Shown: positions 21,998-26,631 of the stretch, in pieces
How the letters are laid out: each line of letters begins with the position of its first letter
Numbering within the stretch: the stretch's first letter is position 1
From: Chromera velia
Taxonomy: Eukaryota; Sar; Chromeraceae
DNA length: 26,631 nt
Reading direction: 5' to 3'
Assembly: GCA_018398765.1 (NCBI GenBank)
Contig: JAHBMJ010005597.1
Location: forward strand, 32,501 to 59,131
Notes under the pieces: generated by a model
Databases searched by the model: none
Told to the model about the DNA's origin: nothing
The model's input: only the letters and a program-made list of their open reading frames with translations
Position numbers and translations under genes: made by a program

Positions 21998-22722
21998 CGC
22001 AAGGGAGCAGGCACATCCAACCCTCAGCAGTGCATTTTCAGCGGGGTTGCGTGTCTGCCTTTCACTCTAGTTAATTGTCTGTCTGATTTACCTCATGCCA
22101 AGCCGTGACTGCCTCTCTGCAAGCTTGTGAGAATCACAGAAAAACGGTTCCTCTCTCATTCTTTTCCTCTTCATTCAAGTAATGCGGCTCGCTTCAAAAT
22201 GACGATTTCACATTGTCGAATTTTTCTTGTAGAGTGAACATTTTTGGTTTTAGTTGGGGGGAGCAATGAAATGAAACACTCATGCATTCATTCATACACT
22301 GTCACGAGGACTTTCATGTTGGAGCTCTTCCTCCCTCTTTTGATTGGGTTCTCTGCCCTTTTTGACTTTGTCTCTGTTCACTCAAAGGCTTTCGTGAATC
22401 TTGTGCATGTTTTTCTCCCTTTTCAAAATTGCGGAAGGACACGATGGTGATGTGATGGAATGAATGCACAGCGACCGCCAGAAAGGAAGGAAATGAATTG
22501 GTAAGTCAATTAACGACCACAGTCTGATGCATGCAAAATTCACGTACGGATATTCGATCGATCGATCATCATCAGCAGGCAGGCAGGCAGGCCGAATCAA
22601 TCAAAAAGAATTCTTCATTTGATTCGATCCGTTGAATCTCTTTTTGGCGCTTCATCGTGTGACTCGTCCTTTTTATTTTTCGCTTACCCCTTTTTCCATT
22701 TCCTGTCCCCCCCCCTATTTCC

Positions 22723-23139
22723 TGCATGCATGCATGCATGCATGCACAAGCCACACGAAAGGGAAATCAAAACGTTCGTCTCTCGATCGTGTGCACAGGC
22801 CCTGCCCCTCCCTCCTGGGATCCCCATCTCTCTCCAGGAGACCCCTCTCACACACAGTGCCGTCAACATAAACAAAACGCTCACGCATCATGTCTTGGAA
22901 CACACACAGACACAGTCGTGCTCCTCTGCGCTACAAACGGACCCCACACGTGACATGTCAAGCAGCTTCCCTTTTCTAGCTGTCTCATGCATCTACGACC
23001 GAGTGATCCATGAATTCAGTCAGCCCCTGCATTGCCACTCAAGATTGAAAGAAACATCTTGTGTTGCACGCATGCATGCATGCATGATTGGATAGATGAA
23101 GTTGATACATACATTCATGCATGCATGCATGCATGCATC
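22723..23139. repeat. Three (TGCA)n tracts in the 3' flank of the MORN gene
   Basis: Self-complementary (TGCA)n runs at 22723-22746, 23070-23087 and 23115-23139, the last ending 14 bp past the MORN stop codon. Shorter copies occur at 23522-23532. TGCATGC is known as an ApiAP2-bound motif in apicomplexans; a regulatory role here is inference. Confidence 0.85.
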
Positions 23140-23152
23140 GTTGATACATCAA

Positions 23153-24322
23153 TCACTCTTCTTCCTCCTTAACGTGCACGAGTGAGCCCTTATTCCACAC
23201 TCCCTGGAAAGTCTTCCCCGTGGGCTCGGTCAGCTCTCCCTCTCCGTGCTGCTTTCCATCCTTCCACATTCCCCTGTACGCACTTCCGTTCTTCCAAGTG
23301 AAAACCCCGAAACCGCTCTTCTGGTCCTTCACGTACTCTCCTGAGTAGACGCGACCGTCGGGCCAGCTCATCCTCCCCTGCCCGTGCATGTGGTTGTTCT
23401 CCCACTGCCCTTCGTACACGCGCCCGTCGCTCCACTTATAGGTGCCTGTGCCGTGTATGGAACCGTCCTTGAAGGTTCCTGCAGGCTCAGGACAGGCCAA
23501 GCGGAGTCAAGAATATATACACATGCATGCACATATTGTTCCGTGATGGTGCTTCTCCTTGGGAAGATTCCGAATGCCCTGTAGGATCCAGAGAGAAGAA
23601 CGGGAAAGGCACCGGTCTACGTGCCTCTCTGCTAGGGCCCTCACTTTTCCTCTGGGGGAGCCAAAGGGAAGAAAAGACTGAGCACAGGAAGGTGAGTATT
23701 GCAACGGACCGACAAACAAGCAATCAGACAGACAGGCGGACAGACAACACACACACACACACACACACTCGCAGACAGAGGGAGGGGGAGACACAGAGAG
23801 AGACGCACCGGCAAAGGAGGACCCCTCTTCCCAGGTGAACTCCCCAGGTCCGTTTTTGTGTCCCATCACATACTCCCCTTCAAATTTCGACCCATTTACC
23901 CAGAACTCTACCCCCCTGCCATGCTGCAGGTCGTCTGCCCACTGGCCCTCGTACATTGACCCGTCTCTGTGGATGAACTTTCCCTCTCCATGCGCTTTGT
24001 CGCCCTTCCACTGTCCTTCGTATCTGTCTCTATTCGGGTGGTAGAACACCCCGTAGCCTTCTGCCTTGTTCGCCTTCAGGTCTCCCACATACTTGCCCCC
24101 GTCAGGCTTCTCCAGAATACCCGAGCCCTCTCTCTGTTGGCCTACCCACTCTCCCGTGTAGCAACTCCCATCTGCCAGCATGGTGCGGGATCTGTGGACG
24201 GGCCTGCCTCCTTCGTGCGTGAAAGGACCGGGGTCCGAATACGCCATCTCACCATTCTTGAGTACCTCCACGTGTTCCTGTTCACGCCTCTTGGCGTCGA
24301 AACACGAGCAGTGCGCCCCCAT
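23153..24322 (-). CDS. MORN-repeat protein with N-terminal acylation motif
   Basis: Minus-strand exons 24322-23809 and 23478-23153, joined GCCG|GTGCGT...CCTGCAG|GA in phase 1, giving 279 aa. The N-terminus MGAHCSC offers Gly2 for N-myristoylation and Cys5/Cys7 for palmitoylation, implying membrane attachment. From about residue 55 there are ten tandem MORN units of 23 residues (such as YEGQWKGDKAHGEGKFIHRDG and VYEGQWENNHMHGQGRMSW), the last partial, then an acidic EEEE end. Joining the exons exactly completes unit 6 (SFAGTFKDGSIHGTGTYKW), which confirms the splice. MORN proteins commonly scaffold membranes, cortex or cytokinesis structures in alveolates. No catalytic domain is seen. Downstream (TGCA)n tracts begin 14 bp past the stop. 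Confidence 0.9.
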
Positions 24323-24821
24323 CTGTCAGTCTACTTCCTTTTACTTCCCTTCACCCTATCCTTTGGCCTCGAAGGTTGGCGCTGAACCCCAGAAACTGCC
24401 AGGGCCAAGCAAGCTGAATGAATGAAGGCTCAAAGGTGAATGGAGGGTATATCAATTGATATGGGGTCACCTCTGGATTGCAAGACACAGTGACAAAATC
24501 ACGACAAAAGGGCCAGCCAGTGAGGCTCTAAAGATCTCTAACACAAGCGGCAACTCAGTGCTCACGTACACTTTCTGTTTGTCGATCGACGCAGCTCGAT
24601 CAGTTCCCACAGATGGACGGATGGATGTTCCTTCAATGGGCAGCCGGCCTTTCGTCTCGCGATGTGTGCACCTCAGATTGCGGCAGCGGTGCTCCAATAG
24701 ATCTTGCTCGCATGTGTGTCAGTCTACCGATCACTGTCTCTCAGAAAGGTTCCGATGGAATCACGGAGAAAGCAGCCAGGGATCTGTACAGAAGATTGCA
24801 TGCAAGGATTGAAGTCAGTCA

Positions 24822-24911
24822 ATGCATGCATGCATGCATGAACTATATAGCTGCCTGCATACCATGCAGCTGCCTATCAGCTGCCTGCATGCGGCATGCA
24901 TGCATGCATGT
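24822..24911. repeat. (TGCA)n tracts upstream of the MORN gene
   Basis: Two ~20-bp self-complementary tracts (24822-24841 and 24893-24911), separated by a GCTGCCTGCAT-rich 50 bp, about 500-590 bp upstream of the MORN start codon. Confidence 0.85.
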
Positions 24912-24955
24912 GTTACTATGGGGCTGGGGAACAAAAAATGCCTGGGGTGGGGGAA

Positions 24956-24980
24956 CAAGCGCGCGCAAAGCGCGCGCTTG
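24956..24980. repeat. Perfect 11-bp-stem GC hairpin with AAA loop
   Basis: Arms CAAGCGCGCGC and GCGCGCGCTTG flank AAA. A second palindrome, GCGCAAAGCTTGCGC, lies 3' of it at about 25,001-25,016. Both stand at the edge of AT-rich DNA. No terminal T-run follows. Confidence 0.8.
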
Positions 24981-25399
24981 CAGTTTATACTAGGTGCTAT
25001 AGCGCAAAGCTTGCGCAGCACGCAGCAAGTCAATCCTAACATCATTCAACATTATTGAAGTCTAAATATAAAAAAGTAACGTATTCTCTTTAAAAAAAAT
25101 AATTTAGTAAATCAACAAATCAAATTATATTTGAATAACTTCAGTTGATAGATTTAACAGATAGACATAGTGGGAAGGCCTAGTGCGGAACCTATTAATC
25201 AATCAATCAATTAATCAATCGATTCTGTGGATACGGCATGCATGAAAAAACCCTTAATCATCATTCTATTTAAACTTAGCTTTTTTAAAAAAATCTAGAT
25301 TTAACACTTCTTCATTAAATTTATACTAGTTTATTTTAAAAAATTGTACATAAAATAATTTTTACCATGCATATTTTAGAAATCAATTTAACACACTGT

Positions 25400-25762
25400 T
25401 TAGTTCGGGCCTCTTTTTACTTCTCGCCCTTCTATACAAGCAACACGTGCACGCCCTTTCTTTTGAAACCACTTATCATACCTACCATGCTTTAATGGAC
25501 AAAACACAACGTCTGGCCGGGAAAATCGATGGCCTGGGGCCTCGCTGTACAACTTCTTGCATGCCGGATATCGTTTTTTTTCAACCTTAGTTCCTTTTTT
25601 CACTTTGTTCGCCTCTTTCAAATCGGGAAGAGGAGCAAAAAAAGCTTCTTTTATGCTCTACACCTGCAAACACTAATAATACTTACCCTCAACTCTCTTG
25701 TGAAACGGCTTACCAACATCTTTCCCACATCTTTTGCACTTCTTTTTTTGTTTGTCTTCCAT
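25400..25762 (-). pseudogene. Small Cys-containing ORF, short intron or two nonsense codons
   Basis: The minus strand has ATG at 25762, then MEDKQKKKCKRCGKDVGKPF (C-x2-C), a TAG after GKYY, a second TAG six codons on, and then open frame to 25400. The later part includes RYPACKKLYSEAPGHRFSRP and DVVFCPLKHGRYDKWF. The two halves share a frame. Removing 25648-25686 (39 nt, GTAAGT...AAAAG) restores a ~107-residue protein, but that would be much shorter than the other introns seen here and ends in AAAAG, not TGCAG. I do not recognise the family; a decayed mobile-element ORF is possible. Confidence 0.35.
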
Positions 25763-25839
25763 TGCATTTTGCTCTCCCCCCACCTCCCCAACGTGCGTTT
25801 TTTCCCTCTGCGCGGAGCTAAAAAACCAGACGAGACAAC

Positions 25840-26103
25840 TCAGGAGAGTGCGTTGTTTGCAGACTGCAATCTGGTGTCCCTGAAGTGTTGACGCCTCCCT
25901 TCTTTTTGTCGACTCCCACTGGCAGCTGCCGCAGCCGAACTCTCTGCGCCCCCGCTCTGCTCTACCTGGGCCCCGCTCTGCACCCCCGCTGGAATGGGAT
26001 CAGACTTTCCTGCAAGCCCCTCGACTGGGGATGATCCGATCTGTATATACAGATCGACACCCTCTGGATCCGAAAGGCAACCGTTGTCTACGTGAATTAA
26101 CAT
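25840..26103 (-). CDS. Possible downstream exon, unrecognised
   Basis: Minus frame open to TGA at 25840, reading GCLSDPEGVDLYIQIGSSP and then Ala/Ser/Gln-rich sequence. It may be a 3' exon of the gene at the right edge, but I found no acceptor whose phase fits the donor at 26116. It includes a 20-bp perfect palindrome. Confidence 0.25.
   Translation of the reverse strand: MLIHVDNGCLSDPEGVDLYIQIGSSPVEGLAGKSDPIPAGVQSGAQVEQSGGAESSAAAAASGSRQKEGRRQHFRDTRLQSANNALS
26037..26056. repeat. 20-bp perfect palindrome
   Basis: CGATCTGTATATACAGATCG reads identically on both strands with no spacer. Confidence 0.85.
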
Positions 26104-26115
26104 TAACTCTCATAC

Positions 26116-26631
26116 CCGCTCCCACTTTTCCCCCGCAAGTTTCACACCATCGTTCTCCACATCTTGAAATGTATACTTGACTTGCACAACACGATGTCGT
26201 AACTCAAGTGAGGGAGGGATTAGTTGATGAACTTTCATACGGATGAGTTTGGCAGTCACCCACCGCTTCGCTTTCTCTGTCTCTGTTAAACTCAGGCCAT
26301 GCCCAACAGTGAGGGCAAGCAAGAGTACCTGGAAATCACCTGCATGCTGCTTGAATACAGCCTGAGTGGAGGCACTCATCAGTGCTCCTATCAGGAGATG
26401 GGAAAGAGATGAGACTCCAACAAAGATTCGACGGATCCAATGCTATGCATCCAGCCGAACAAAGATCTCAAGGTTCAAAAGAGAGAAAAAAATGATGATG
26501 CGAGTGCCCTGTCGAGCCCTCCGATCCCCTTCCTCACGTTTGCTTGAACAGCATTCACAGTCAGTGTACCCCAACTGAGGCAGCGGTGGCTCAAGCGAAG
26601 GGTCGAGATCCATCCCTGCATCCTCCCCCCC
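26116..26631 (-). CDS. Partial gene at right edge, two exons, unrecognised
   Basis: Minus strand: exon >26631-26538 (reading GMDLDPSLEPPLPQLGYTDC, then ECCSSK), donor GTGAGG, acceptor CTGATAG, exon 26387-26116, donor GTATGA, phase-consistent. The second exon encodes about 90 compact residues (FQVLLLALTVGHGLSLTETE, KAKRWVTAKLIRMKVHQLIP, PSLELRHRVVQVKYTF). The 5' end lies outside the window and the 3' end is unresolved, with candidate sequence at 25840-26103. I do not recognise the domain. Confidence 0.45.

Larger units (their letters stand above)
19872..23152. other. Intergenic, mostly AT-rich; no supported gene
   Basis: It holds (TAC)n at 20043-20075 and (CAAA)n at 21957-21997. A GGCCCGCCGGGCC-containing GC-rich patch at about 20,910-21,010 stands between AT-rich stretches (20,600-20,880 and 21,240-21,560). 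An imperfect inverted repeat at about 20,258-20,316 has arms TATAGATGG and CCATCTATA. Short ORFs here lack motifs, phase partners or protein-like composition. Confidence 0.55.
24323..25399. other. Intergenic, 5' flank of the MORN gene, then AT-rich DNA
   Basis: It contains (TGCA)n runs at 24822-24841 and 24893-24911, a GC palindrome at 24956-24980, an (AATC)n tract near 25,195-25,220 and AT-rich DNA from 25,040 to 25,400. A plus ORF near 24,613-24,840 has some protein-like sequence (GITEKAARDLYRRLHARIE) but no motif or splice partner, so it is not called. Confidence 0.55.

Noticed and set aside
22619-23095. 158-codon plus ORF
   Set aside because: It includes translated (TGCA)n (Met-His-Ala-Cys) and has no splice or motif support; it lies in the 3' flank of the MORN gene.
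23507-23808. Unspliced C-terminus of the MORN ORF
   Set aside because: After SSFAG the frame runs into Cys-Val and Ser-Pro repeat sequence from the intron; the spliced form completes MORN unit 6.
1-26631. tRNA, rRNA or bacterial operon features
   Set aside because: I scanned for a T-loop-like GTTCGAnTC in a cloverleaf context and found none. Introns and gene spacing rule out a bacterial operon.

Overview
The window is nuclear DNA of a eukaryote. It has intron-rich genes on both strands, GT-AG introns crowded with microsatellites, AT-rich spacers and many (TGCA)n tracts. The protein set includes a doubly acylatable MORN protein, an FkbM methyltransferase behind Cys-Cys modules, and an 18-residue C-x-H...C-x-x-C repeat protein. 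This points to an alveolate or other microbial alga; a chromerid such as Chromera velia is my best guess, by inference and not by any database match.

Layout. (1) 46-5966, plus strand: FkbM-family methyltransferase. I reassembled 12 exons whose phases all agree (478 aa), including a 36-nt micro-exon. (2) 5967-7332: spacer with an AT-rich part, a degenerate ~33-bp tandem repeat and an uncertain ORF. (3) 7333-14669, plus: a very large, low-complexity, Cys-containing protein of unknown function (about 1.8 kb residues, 6 exons, one exon of 4.7 kb). (4) 14670-17287: spacer, microsatellite-rich then AT-rich. (5) 17288-19871, minus: a classical C2H2 finger spliced in frame to ten C-x-H-x6-C-x2-C repeats. 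(6) 19872-23152: spacer. (7) 23153-24322, minus: MORN-repeat protein, two exons. (8) 24323-25399: spacer with GC hairpins in AT-rich DNA. (9) 25400-25762, minus: a small Cys-containing ORF with either a 39-nt intron or two nonsense codons. (10) 26116-26631, minus: two exons of a gene that runs off the right edge.

The genes do not look like a pathway; they are neighbours with separate roles (secretory methyltransferase, unknown scaffold-like protein, zinc-finger protein, membrane-associated MORN protein). The more unusual signals are in gene architecture. About half of the 5' splice sites have C at +3 (GTCAGC/GTCAGT/GTCGG), nearly all 3' sites end in TGCAG, and two introns of the methyltransferase gene carry the same short inverted-repeat element between a duplicated exon end plus splice donor. 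The last pattern could be the footprint of an intron-targeting mobile element.
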